Below, piece by piece: positions 38,252-46,621 of a stretch of DNA of 64,000 nt. The position numbers and the translations under genes are program-made. The stretch comes from Pseudomonas poae. GTDB taxonomy: Bacteria; Pseudomonadota; Gammaproteobacteria; Pseudomonadales; Pseudomonadaceae. Location of the stretch: contig CP034537.1 in NCBI GenBank assembly GCA_004000515.1, positions 4,044,001-4,108,000 of the forward strand. The letters are read 5' to 3'. Position 1 is the first letter of the stretch, and each line of letters starts with the position of its first letter. Under the pieces are notes generated by a model. It saw only the letters and a list, made by a program, of their open reading frames with translations, had not been told where the DNA came from and ran no database searches.

Positions 38252-39930
38252 GGTTGCACCTCCAGCGCGGCGGCCTTGGCTTCAGGGCTAGGCACGGGAC
38301 GCGTGGCCATCACCGCCATCACGTAGTGTTCCGGGTTGTTCAGGCTGACGGCGGTGTCCTGGGTGTAGCGCATCAGCGGTTCGGCCTTGAAGGTCAGCAA
38401 GATGCTCAGGCCCAGCAGGAAGAAAATCGGCACACACTCGTAGCGGCGCAGCAGTGGCGAAGGGCGCTCTTCCGGGGTCCAGAAGCGTTGGATGCCGAGG
38501 CGGGCGAAGGCGATCAACGACGCGAGGCCAGAGAGAATCAGCAGCGCCACCAGGCCCCACGCAGCAGGGCGGATCGGTGCGTCAACGCTGACTCCAAGGC
38601 CCAACGGATTGACCAGCGCACTCAACAAGCTGAGCTTGCCGATAAACCCGGACAGCGGCGGCATGCCGATGATCAGCAGGGCGCAGGCAATGAAGCTCAA
38701 GCCCAGGAATGCCATGGTCCAGGGAATCACCTGGCCTACCACCGCCTGTTGCTCATCGTCGAGGTTCACGCCAGGACGCGGATGCAGGGATTCCATGGCT
38801 TTAGGCAGCGCATCGATTTCTTCGTCCAGCGGCAGGTCGTTCGCCGAACGTGAACGCTCGATCAGTTCAGCCAGCAGGAATAGCGCGCTCAACGCCAGGG
38901 TTGAGCTGACCAGATAGAACAGTGCACCAGCGGTCAGGCTGGGTTGGGCGAAGCCGACGGCCGACAGCAAAATCCCCGCCGACACCAAAATGCTCAAGCT
39001 GGCCATACGCTCCAGTCGCTGCGCCGCCACCATCGCCAACCCGGCGCAGATGATCGTCGCCATGCCGCCATACACCAGCCAGTCGCCGCCAAACAGTGCC
39101 GACGCACCGGCCTGGCCCGAGAACAGCAAGGTCCACAGGCGCAGCACGGTGTACACGCCGACCTTGGTCATGATCGCAAACATCGCCGCCACCGGCGCAC
39201 TGGCCGAGGAGTAGGCGGGAGCCAGCCAGAAGTTCAGCGGCCACATGCCGGCCTTGGCCAGGAACGCCGTGGCAAGAATCGCCGCACCAGCATGCAACAG
39301 GCCGCGATCGGCTTCCGGCACCAACGGAATTTTCAATGCCAGGTCAGCAAAGTTCAGGGTGCCGGTGACGCCGTAGATCATGGCCGCGCCAATCAGGAAC
39401 AGCGACGACGCCAACAGGTTGATCGCAATGTAGTGCAACCCCGCCGACACCCGTGCGCGGCCCGAGCCGTGCAGCATCAAGCCATACGACGCTGCCAGCA
39501 GCACCTCGAAGAACACGAACAGGTTGAACAGGTCGGCGGTGAGGAACGCGCCGTACAGGCCCATCATCTGCACTTGGAACAACGCATGGAAACTGGTGCC
39601 CGCGCGGTCCCAGCGGGCCATGGCGAACAGCAGCGCGCTCACGCCGATGATGCCGGTGAGCACCAGCATCAGCGCCGACAGTTGGTCCACCACCAGCACA
39701 ATGCCGAACGGCACCTGCCAGTTGCCCGGCAGGTACACGCCAATCGAACCGGGGCCGCCTTTTTGCGTCCAGTACAGCAGCAGCACCGCGATGCCCAGGC
39801 CGATCAGGCTGGAGACCAGGTTGATCTTGGCCTTCAACGGCCGACGTTTTTCGCCGAGCATCAGCATCAATGCGGCGGTCAGCAACGGCAGCAGGATCGG
39901 CGCGACGATCAGTTGATTCATCCACGTCAT
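38248..39930 (-). CDS. mnhD: Mrp-type Na+/H+ antiporter subunit D
   Basis: 560 residues, about 14 membrane helices, of the NuoN/NuoM-like proton-translocating family. Visible hallmarks: DLFNLFVFFEVLLAASYGLML, the lysine in AFLAKAGMWPLNFWLAPAYS, and PPLSGFIGKLSLL. With subunit A it forms the ion-translocating core. It overlaps C and E. Confidence 0.94.
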   Translation of the reverse strand: MTWMNQLIVAPILLPLLTAALMLMLGEKRRPLKAKINLVSSLIGLGIAVLLLYWTQKGGPGSIGVYLPGNWQVPFGIVLVVDQLSALMLVLTGIIGVSALLFAMARWDRAGTSFHALFQVQMMGLYGAFLTADLFNLFVFFEVLLAASYGLMLHGSGRARVSAGLHYIAINLLASSLFLIGAAMIYGVTGTLNFADLALKIPLVPEADRGLLHAGAAILATAFLAKAGMWPLNFWLAPAYSSASAPVAAMFAIMTKVGVYTVLRLWTLLFSGQAGASALFGGDWLVYGGMATIICAGLAMVAAQRLERMASLSILVSAGILLSAVGFAQPSLTAGALFYLVSSTLALSALFLLAELIERSRSANDLPLDEEIDALPKAMESLHPRPGVNLDDEQQAVVGQVIPWTMAFLGLSFIACALLIIGMPPLSGFIGKLSLLSALVNPLGLGVSVDAPIRPAAWGLVALLILSGLASLIAFARLGIQRFWTPEERPSPLLRRYECVPIFFLLGLSILLTFKAEPLMRYTQDTAVSLNNPEHYVMAVMATRPVPSPEAKAAALEVQP

Positions 39931-40274
39931 TCCTTGGGCTCCCGGCCGTCTACATGGTCAGTGCCGGTCAAGCCACGGGAGGCGAGTAGCACCACCAGGA
40001 ACAAGGCCGTCATGGCGAAGCTGATCACGATCGCCGTGAGTACCAGGGCCTGGGGCAGGGGATCGGTGTAGTTGAGCAGGTCTTGCGGTACGCCGTCCTT
40101 GATGATCGGCTCCTTGCCGATAAACAGGCTGCCCATGCTGAAAATGAACAGGTTGACCCCGTACGACAACAGGCACAGGCCCATCACCACCTGGAATGTC
40201 CGTGGCCGCAGGATCAACCACACGCCGGAGGCCGCGAGGACCCCAATGGCGATTGCGATGACTTCTTCCATCAA
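39927..40274 (-). CDS. mnhC: Mrp-type Na+/H+ antiporter subunit C
   Basis: 115 residues, three helices, NuoK-like: ASGVWLILRPRTFQVVMGLCLLSYGVNL, then DPLPQALVLTAIVISFAMTAL, which is the classic MrpC segment. It overlaps A/B and D by four bases each. Confidence 0.94.
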   Translation of the reverse strand: MMEEVIAIAIGVLAASGVWLILRPRTFQVVMGLCLLSYGVNLFIFSMGSLFIGKEPIIKDGVPQDLLNYTDPLPQALVLTAIVISFAMTALFLVVLLASRGLTGTDHVDGREPKE

Positions 40275-43192
40275 GCGGCTCCTTCTGTTGCGGCAACCAC
40301 TTTGGCCTGGTTGCTCGGTTTATGCGCGCGCACCGACTGGTGACCGAGGGCGGTGAGCATCAGCAGTGTCGAGCCGACGACCATGGCGTATACGCCGACG
40401 TCGAAGAACAAGGCGCTGGCGACATGAATATCCCCGAGCAGCGGCAGGCTGAAATGCCAGGTGTGTGTGGTGAGGAACGGGTAACCAGCAAACAGCGCAC
40501 CGAGACCGGTAAGGGTCGCCGAGAACAGGCCGAAGCCCATCCAGCGCATCGGACGCAAACTCATCTGCGCCTCGACCCACTGCGTGCCCGCCACCATGTA
40601 TTGCAGGATAAATGCTACGGACATCACCAGGCCGGCGACAAAACCGCCGCCGGGTTGGTTGTGGCCGCGCATGAACAGGTAGAACGACACCACCAGCGCA
40701 ATCGGCAGCAGCAGGCGCACCAGCACCGCCGGCACCATCATGAAGCCCAGGGCGGTGTCGCTGGCCTGGCGCGGGTTGACCAGGTCGGTGGCCACGTCCG
40801 GCGCCAGTTGGCGCTGTTGGGCGGGCAGTTGCATGCTTTCTTTCGACGGGCGGAAGCGACGCAGCAGGGCGTACACGGTCAGCGCGACGGCGCCGAGTAC
40901 GGTGATTTCGCCCAGGGTGTCGAAGCCCCGGAAGTCCACCAGCATCACGTTCACCACATTGCTGCCGCCGCCTTCGGGCAGCGCGCGGCTGAGGTAGAAC
41001 GAGGAGATGTCGTTGGGCGTCTGGCGCGTCAGCATCGCGTAGGACAGCAGCGCCATGCCGCCGCCGACCACGGTGGACAGCAGGAAGTCGCGCAGGCGGC
41101 GGATACGCGCCTTGCGCAGGGAGCTTGGCAGTGGCGAGACTTCTTCGATCCGCCGTGGCAGCCAGCGCAGGCCCAGCAGGATCAGCACGGTGGTCACCAC
41201 TTCCACGACCAGTTGCGTCAGCGCCAGGTCCGGCGCCGAGAACCACACGAAGGTGATGCAGGTCATCAGGCCGCACACGCTGACCATGGTCAGGGCCGCC
41301 AGTCGGTGGTATTTGGCTTGCCAAGCAGCGCCCAGCGCGCAGGCAATCGCTAGCAGCCACAGGGTCACGAACACGATGGAACCCGGGATTTTCGGCCGGT
41401 CGCCCCAGCTGAGGCCGCTGTGCAACATCGGGATCACACCGGCGATCACCGCCGCCAGCACCAACAGAAACAGCTGGGTTTGCAGGCGCTTGGTGCTGAT
41501 GCGTTTTTCGATCTTGCGCACGCCGCGCATCATCACCACCAGGCAGCGCTCAAAGCCGCGCTTGCCGTTGAAGTAGCTGATCAGGGGCGGGTATTTGAAG
41601 CGGCCACGCTTGAGTTGCTTGCGCAGGATCAAATACAGCACCACGCCGCAGCTCATGGCCACCAGGCTCATGATCATCGGCGCGTTCCAGCCGTGCCAGA
41701 TCGCCAGGCTGTATTCCGGCAGCACGCCGCCTACGACCGGCAGGGCGGCAGCGGCCAGGATCGAACCCACCACCTGGGCCGGAAAAATCCCTACCAGCAG
41801 GCAGGTAAATACCAGCAACTCCACCGGTGCGCGCATCCAGCGCGGAGGCTCATGGGGCGTGTGCGGCAAGTTGGTGGCGGTGGGGCCGAAGAACACATCA
41901 ACGGTAAAGCGCAGCGCATAGACCACGCTGAACGTACCCGCGACGGTCGCGATCACCGGCAGGGCGAATTCCACCCAGGCCGTCGACGAGATAAACACGG
42001 TCTCGGCAAAGAACATCTCTTTGGACAGGAAGCCATTGAGCAAGGGCACGCCGGCCATGGATGCACTGGCGACCATCGCCAGCGTCGCGGTAAACGGGAT
42101 CAAGCGGACCAAACCACTGAGTTTGCGAATGTCCCGGGTGCCGCTTTCGTGGTCGATGATCCCCGCCGCCATGAACAGCGAAGCCTTGAAGGTGGCGTGG
42201 TTGAGGATGTGGAACACCGCGGCGACGGCCGCCAGCGGGCTGTTGAGGCCCAGCAGCAAGGTAATCAAGCCCAGATGGCTGATGGTGGAATAGGCCAGCA
42301 GGCCCTTGAGGTCGTTCTGAAAGATTGCGCAGTACGCGCCGAGGAGCAGGGTGATCGCGCCGGCACCGCCGACGATGTAGAACCATTCTTCGCTGCCGGA
42401 CAGCGACGGCCACAGGCGGGCCAGCAGGAACACGCCGGCCTTCACCATCGTCGCCGAGTGCAGGTATGCCGAAACCGGCGTCGGTGCCGCCATCGCGTGG
42501 GGCAGCCAGAAGTGGAAGGGGAATTGCGCGCTTTTGCTCAAGGCGCCGATCAGCACCAGGGCCAGCATGACCGGGTACAACGAATGCGCGCGAATCTGTT
42601 CGCCCGCCGCCAGTACCAGGTCCAGGTCGTAGCTGCCGACGATATGCCCCAGCAACATCACGCCCGCCAACAGGCACAAGCCGCCCGCGCCGGTGACCAT
42701 CAACGCCATATAAGCGCCACGTCGCGCATCGGCGCGGTGGTGCCAATAACCGATCAACAGGAACGAGAACAGGCTGGTCAGTTCCCAGAAGAACACGATC
42801 TGGATCAGGTTGCCGGAGATCACCAGCCCGAGCATGGCGCCCATGAAGGCCAGGAAAAACGCAAAGAAGCGCGGCACCGGGTCGTCCGGCGACATGTAGT
42901 AGCGTGCATACAGCGACACCAGCGTGCCGATGCCCAGCACCAGCATCGAGAACAGCCAGGCAAAACCGTCCATGCGCAGCACGAAGTTCAACCCAAGACT
43001 GGGCAACCACATGAATTCTTCGCGGATCACGCCACCGTGGGCGATCTGGGGGTAGAGCAGGGCGACTTGAATGGTGCCGACCAGGGCCACAAGGCCGGCC
43101 AACAGGGATTCGGTGTTACGTGCATTGTGCGGCAGCAAGGCCGCCAGACAGCTGCCGAGAAACGGCAGAAGCAGTAGAACTATCAGGGACAT
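40271..43192 (-). CDS. mnhA: Mrp-type Na+/H+ antiporter fused subunits A and B
   Basis: 973 residues. The N-terminal ~770 residues are the NuoL-like MrpA (FFWELTSLFSFLLIGYWHH, GALSKSAQFPFHFWLPHAM, ISHLGLITLLLGL, AGVPLLNGFLSKEMFF). The C-terminal part adds the MrpA carboxy region and a complete MrpB domain (YLFMRGHNQPGGGFVAGLV, FDVGVYAMVVGSTLLMLTAL). Fused A-B subunits are usual in Pseudomonas and other proteobacteria. The complex exports Na+ (or K+) for protons and supports alkali and salt tolerance. First gene of the AB-C-D-E-F-G operon. Confidence 0.94.
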   Translation of the reverse strand: MSLIVLLLLPFLGSCLAALLPHNARNTESLLAGLVALVGTIQVALLYPQIAHGGVIREEFMWLPSLGLNFVLRMDGFAWLFSMLVLGIGTLVSLYARYYMSPDDPVPRFFAFFLAFMGAMLGLVISGNLIQIVFFWELTSLFSFLLIGYWHHRADARRGAYMALMVTGAGGLCLLAGVMLLGHIVGSYDLDLVLAAGEQIRAHSLYPVMLALVLIGALSKSAQFPFHFWLPHAMAAPTPVSAYLHSATMVKAGVFLLARLWPSLSGSEEWFYIVGGAGAITLLLGAYCAIFQNDLKGLLAYSTISHLGLITLLLGLNSPLAAVAAVFHILNHATFKASLFMAAGIIDHESGTRDIRKLSGLVRLIPFTATLAMVASASMAGVPLLNGFLSKEMFFAETVFISSTAWVEFALPVIATVAGTFSVVYALRFTVDVFFGPTATNLPHTPHEPPRWMRAPVELLVFTCLLVGIFPAQVVGSILAAAALPVVGGVLPEYSLAIWHGWNAPMIMSLVAMSCGVVLYLILRKQLKRGRFKYPPLISYFNGKRGFERCLVVMMRGVRKIEKRISTKRLQTQLFLLVLAAVIAGVIPMLHSGLSWGDRPKIPGSIVFVTLWLLAIACALGAAWQAKYHRLAALTMVSVCGLMTCITFVWFSAPDLALTQLVVEVVTTVLILLGLRWLPRRIEEVSPLPSSLRKARIRRLRDFLLSTVVGGGMALLSYAMLTRQTPNDISSFYLSRALPEGGGSNVVNVMLVDFRGFDTLGEITVLGAVALTVYALLRRFRPSKESMQLPAQQRQLAPDVATDLVNPRQASDTALGFMMVPAVLVRLLLPIALVVSFYLFMRGHNQPGGGFVAGLVMSVAFILQYMVAGTQWVEAQMSLRPMRWMGFGLFSATLTGLGALFAGYPFLTTHTWHFSLPLLGDIHVASALFFDVGVYAMVVGSTLLMLTALGHQSVRAHKPSNQAKVVAATEGAA

Positions 43193-43315
43193 AGGCTTCT
43201 AATCTGCGGGAGTTTGGGATGCATCATACGTGCCGCTTTCACGATCACCAAACGGCAACATGTGGCAGGATCCTACAAGGTAAGCCGAAAACTCGTATAA
43301 CGCACTGACAGATAG

Positions 43316-43344
43316 ATCGTTCCCACGCTCTGCGTGGGAGCGAT
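43316..43344. repeat. short palindromic repeat (TTCCCACGC-TCTG-CGTGGGA)
   Basis: ATCGTTCCCACGC and its near-inverse GCGTGGGAGCGAT surround four bases, forming a compact hairpin of a common Pseudomonas intergenic type. It lies just past the EamA gene stop and may terminate it. Confidence 0.7.
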
Positions 43345-43346
43345 CA

Positions 43347-44276
43347 TCAGCTCTGACGTTCTTGCTCCAAGTCGCCTTGCGCCGCCAACGCCTTCTGCCC
43401 CTTGGTCTTCATCTCACTCACAATCACCGCCGCCACAATCAACGCCGCCCCCAGCATCGCAATCGGCGGGAAGCGCTCCCCGGCAATCCGCCCAACCACG
43501 CCTGCCCACACCGGCTCCCCGGCATAAATCAACGTCGCCCGTGTTGGCGAAACACTTTGCTGCGCCCAGTTCATCGCCACCTGAATCACCGCACTGGTCA
43601 GGCCCAGGCCCACTGCGCTGAACAGCAGCAACCACGAGAACCCCGGTAGCGCCTCACCCATTGGTACCACCATCATGAACGACAGCACCGAAGCCGTGGC
43701 CAGTTGCACCACGGTGACCCGGCGCACATCCACCTGGCCGGCAAAGGCGCCGATCAGGATGATCTCGGCGGCAATCGCCACCGCGCCGATCAACGTGGCG
43801 ATTTCACCAGGGCTGAAATTCAGCGAAGCGCCCGCAGGCCCGGTCAACAGCATCAACCCGGTAAACGCCAGCATGATGCCAATGCTCGGCATCAACCCCG
43901 GGCGACGTCCCAGCACCAGCCACTGCAACAGAGGTACAAAGGGCACGTATAACGCGGTGATAAACGCCGACTGGCTGCTCAAGATCGTCTGCAGGCCAAT
44001 GGTTTGCAGGCCGTAGCCAAACATGATCGCCACGCCGATAAACACCCCGGCCTTCAACTCGAACAAGGTCAGGTCACGCAGGGTGCGCAGCGAAAAGAAG
44101 CCGACCACGATGGCGGCGGCAGCAAAACGCAGGCCGACGAAGAACATCGGCCCGCTGACGGTCATGGCGTGCTGCACCAGCAAAAAAGTGCCGCCCCAGA
44201 TCATGGTGATCACCACCAGGATGCATTCGGCTTTGCTGAAACGGTTGAAACGCGAAGGGGATTTTGGGGTGGTCAT
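43347..44276 (-). CDS. EamA/DMT-family transporter
   Basis: 309 residues from MTTPKSPSRFNRF; ten predicted helices in two EamA repeats (TMIWGGTFLLVQHAMTVSG in the first; SVGL..SAVIQVAMNWAQQSVSPTRATLIYAGEPVW in the second, recognised by pattern). DMT proteins export amino acids or small metabolites across the inner membrane. It is divergent from an XRE-cupin regulator that probably controls it. Confidence 0.88.
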   Translation of the reverse strand: MTTPKSPSRFNRFSKAECILVVITMIWGGTFLLVQHAMTVSGPMFFVGLRFAAAAIVVGFFSLRTLRDLTLFELKAGVFIGVAIMFGYGLQTIGLQTILSSQSAFITALYVPFVPLLQWLVLGRRPGLMPSIGIMLAFTGLMLLTGPAGASLNFSPGEIATLIGAVAIAAEIILIGAFAGQVDVRRVTVVQLATASVLSFMMVVPMGEALPGFSWLLLFSAVGLGLTSAVIQVAMNWAQQSVSPTRATLIYAGEPVWAGVVGRIAGERFPPIAMLGAALIVAAVIVSEMKTKGQKALAAQGDLEQERQS

Positions 44277-44330
44277 GGCGGCTCGGTCTTGCAAGGAAAG
44301 GCACGGATCGCACAATGCGCCGCACGCTGG

Positions 44331-44362
44331 GCAGTATACTGCTCACACCCACCTGTTGAGCA
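44331..44362. promoter_or_regulatory. palindromic operators between EamA exporter and XRE-cupin genes
   Basis: A perfect 12-bp palindrome GCAGTATACTGC (44331-44342) is followed by the inverted repeat TGCTCA-N11-TGAGCA (44340-44362), which ends six bases before the regulator start. This is a likely autoregulatory site that also controls the divergent exporter. Confidence 0.55.
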
Positions 44363-44367
44363 ATATA

Positions 44368-44931
44368 GTGCACAAAGAAAATCCGCAACGGGCCTCGGTC
44401 CTGCAGCACGTCAGCCAGAACGTTCGTCGCCTGCGCCACGCCGCCGACTTGAGCCAGACTGCGCTCTCGGAAAAGTCCGGGGTCAGCCGGCGCATGCTGG
44501 TGGCCATCGAGGCGGGGGAGAAAAACGTAAGCCTGTCCACATTGGACCGGGTGGCCGAAGCGTTGGACGTGGCTTTCAGTGACCTGATCCAGGCGCCTGA
44601 CGTGCGCGACCACAGCCGCATCAACGAATTGGCTTGGGCAGGGGAGATCGATGGCAGCAAGGCGGTGTTGCTGGCCAAGGCCACCGCACGCCGCGAAGTG
44701 GAGTTGTGGGAATGGCGCCTGGAACCCGGCGACCGCTATTGCCCCGACCCCGATCTGGAAGGCTGGAGCGAACAATTATTTGTGTTCGAAGGCAGCCTGA
44801 CCCTAGTGGTGGCAGGCGTGGAAAACCTGATCGGCGCCGGCGAGTTCTTTATGTTCGCCAGCCACCAGCACCACATCTATCGCAATGACGGTGACGTGGC
44901 TGTGCGCTTTATACGTAACGTGGTGATCTAA
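44368..44931 (+). CDS. XRE-family regulator with cupin sensor domain
   Basis: 187 residues from GTG at 44368; the longer open frame upstream runs through the divergent exporter and is not used. Helix-turn-helix at about 15-65 (VRRLRHAADLSQTALSEKSGVSRRMLVAIE), cupin_2 barrel at about 115-185 (LEPGDRYCPDPDLEGWSEQLFVFEGSLTLVV, recognised by E-x6-G pattern). Such regulators sense a small metabolite with the cupin part and often control an adjacent exporter, here the EamA gene. Confidence 0.85.
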   Translation: MHKENPQRASVLQHVSQNVRRLRHAADLSQTALSEKSGVSRRMLVAIEAGEKNVSLSTLDRVAEALDVAFSDLIQAPDVRDHSRINELAWAGEIDGSKAVLLAKATARREVELWEWRLEPGDRYCPDPDLEGWSEQLFVFEGSLTLVVAGVENLIGAGEFFMFASHQHHIYRNDGDVAVRFIRNVVI

Positions 44932-45031
44932 CTGTTCGCCAGGCAACAGTGGATGGACACTTTGCTGGTTTGAAACGTCGCCCTTCACGCGATTTCATCG
45001 GCAACCTGCTGATTTTACTGACGATTCAATT

Positions 45032-45050
45032 CAGGCACGACTCCTGCAAA
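45032..45050 (+). promoter_or_regulatory. sigma-54 (-24/-12) promoter upstream of SfnB gene
   Basis: CAGGCACGACTCCTGCAAA matches the TGGCACG-N4-TTGCA consensus at most positions: the -24 GG (45034-45035) and -12 GC (45046-45047) are the required 12 bases apart. The SfnB ATG is ~40 bases downstream. SfnR, an enhancer-binding activator of sigma-54, controls sulfur-acquisition genes in P. putida, which fits. Confidence 0.65.
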
Positions 45051-45085
45051 CACTCCAGTATTCCTTCGGAGCCTGGAGTCGGCCC

Positions 45086-46282
45086 ATGTCAGCCCACCCT
45101 CTACACCCTGCCCACATCATCCGTTCGGACGCGGAAGCCATCGAAGTCGCGACCCGTCTGGCCAAACGCTTCGCCGTTGACGCCAGCGTGCGTGATCGCG
45201 AGCGCCGTTTACCGGTGGCCGAGCTTGACGAATTTTCCGCCAGTGGCCTGTGGGGCATCACCATTCCCAAAGCCTACGGTGGCGCCGAGGTGTCCTATGT
45301 GACGGTGGCCGAGGTGATCAAGTTGATCTCCGCCGCCGACCCGTCCCTGGGGCAGATTCCGCAAAACCACCTCGGCGTGGTGGACATCCTGCTGCAAACC
45401 GCCACCGAGGAACAAAAGCGTTACTACTTCGGCAAAGTCCTGGCTGGCTACCGTTTCGGCAACGCGTTCTCCGAAGCCAAGAGCAAGAACGCCGGCACCT
45501 TCGATACCCAGATTCGCTTCCACGGCGACACCGCGCAAATCAACGGTGAGAAGTTCTACTGCACCGGTGCGCTGTTCGCCCATATCGTGCCCACGGTGGG
45601 CAATAACGAAAAAGACCAGGCGTTCATTGCCTTCGTCGATCGTGACGCCCAAGGCTTGAGCGTGATCGACAGCTGGGATGGCTTTGGCCAGCGCACCACC
45701 GCCAGTGGCGGCGTGACGCTCGATGGCGTGACTGTGCCCCTGAGTGCGGTGATCCCTGCCCATCTGGCTTTTGACCAGCCCACTGCCAACGGCCCTATTT
45801 CGCAGATCATCCAGGCAGCGGTGGATACCGGTATCGCCCTGGGTGCCCTTGAACAAGCCAAGATTTTTGCGCGCCAGGCCCGCCCCTGGATCGACAGCCA
45901 GCAGGACCATGGATGGCAAGACCCGTTCACCATTGCCGCCATCGGCGACCTGCAGTGGCGCGTACACGGCACTGAGGCCATTCTCGCCAAAGCCGGAAAA
46001 GCTGTGGACCAGGCGCTCGCCGAACCCAGCGAAGACACCGTCGCCCACGCCTCACTGGTCGTAGCCCAAGCCAAAGTGCTGTCCGCCGAAACCGCCTTGC
46101 TCGCCAGCAGCAAACTGTTCGAACTGGCCGGCACCCGCTCCGTCACCGGCAAGCACAACCTCGACCGCTTCTGGCGCAACGCCCGCACCCACACCCTGCA
46201 CGACCCGGCCCGCTGGAAATACCACCTGATCGGCAACTTCGTGCTCAACGGCGTGAAGCCTGCACGCCACGCCTGGAACTGA
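45086..46282 (+). CDS. sfnB: SfnB-family sulfur acquisition oxidoreductase
   Basis: 398 residues of the acyl-CoA-dehydrogenase fold, SfnB/DszC-type: LPVAELDEFSASGLWGITIPKAYGG near the N-terminus, SLGQIPQNHLGVVDIL, FGNAFSEAKSKNAG, GTRSVTGKHNLDRFWRNARTHTLHDP near the C-terminus. Members are flavin-dependent oxygenases that help strip sulfur from organosulfur compounds under sulfate limitation. First gene behind a sigma-54-type promoter and followed 11 bases later by a related C-terminal fragment. The exact substrate is unknown. Confidence 0.88.
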   Translation: MSAHPLHPAHIIRSDAEAIEVATRLAKRFAVDASVRDRERRLPVAELDEFSASGLWGITIPKAYGGAEVSYVTVAEVIKLISAADPSLGQIPQNHLGVVDILLQTATEEQKRYYFGKVLAGYRFGNAFSEAKSKNAGTFDTQIRFHGDTAQINGEKFYCTGALFAHIVPTVGNNEKDQAFIAFVDRDAQGLSVIDSWDGFGQRTTASGGVTLDGVTVPLSAVIPAHLAFDQPTANGPISQIIQAAVDTGIALGALEQAKIFARQARPWIDSQQDHGWQDPFTIAAIGDLQWRVHGTEAILAKAGKAVDQALAEPSEDTVAHASLVVAQAKVLSAETALLASSKLFELAGTRSVTGKHNLDRFWRNARTHTLHDPARWKYHLIGNFVLNGVKPARHAWN

Positions 46283-46293
46283 GGAGCTTACAC

Positions 46294-46621
46294 ATGACCG
46301 CCCTGAACCTTGCGCGCCAACTACTGAACAGCACTCGCCGCCATGTGGAGACCAGCGCCGATCCCTACGTGATCAGCCGCTTTGGCGACCTGCAGATTCG
46401 CGTCGATGTGGCCGCCGCCCTGCTCGAACGCGCCGAAACCCACCCAAGCCCCGTGGCCGCGACCGAAGCACAAATCGCTGCTGCCGAAGCCTTGATTGCC
46501 GCCAGCAACGCCGAATTCGAACTCACCGGCCAACGCACTGCGCTGCCCTCGACCCTCGATGACCCCCCTGCGCGCCAAATACCAGATTGTCGGCAACTAC
46601 CACCTCAACGGAGTGCTTTGA
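46294..46621 (+). CDS. stand-alone acyl-CoA-dehydrogenase/SfnB C-terminal fragment (frame broken)
   Basis: 108 residues after removing one C from the C6 run at 46563-46568. The protein (MTALNLARQLLNSTRRHVET ... DDPLRAKYQIVGNYHLNGVL) matches only the C-terminal helical bundle of the DszC/SfnB family and lacks the FAD-binding core. Its stop overlaps the start of the monooxygenase gene (TGATG), so it is maintained in the operon as a separate short gene. It may be a helper subunit or a decaying relic. Confidence 0.65.

Noticed and set aside
41420..43177. 585-codon open frame on the plus strand opposite mnhA
   Set aside because: The product is a histidine/glutamine-rich string without domains, and mnhA on the other strand is unambiguous.
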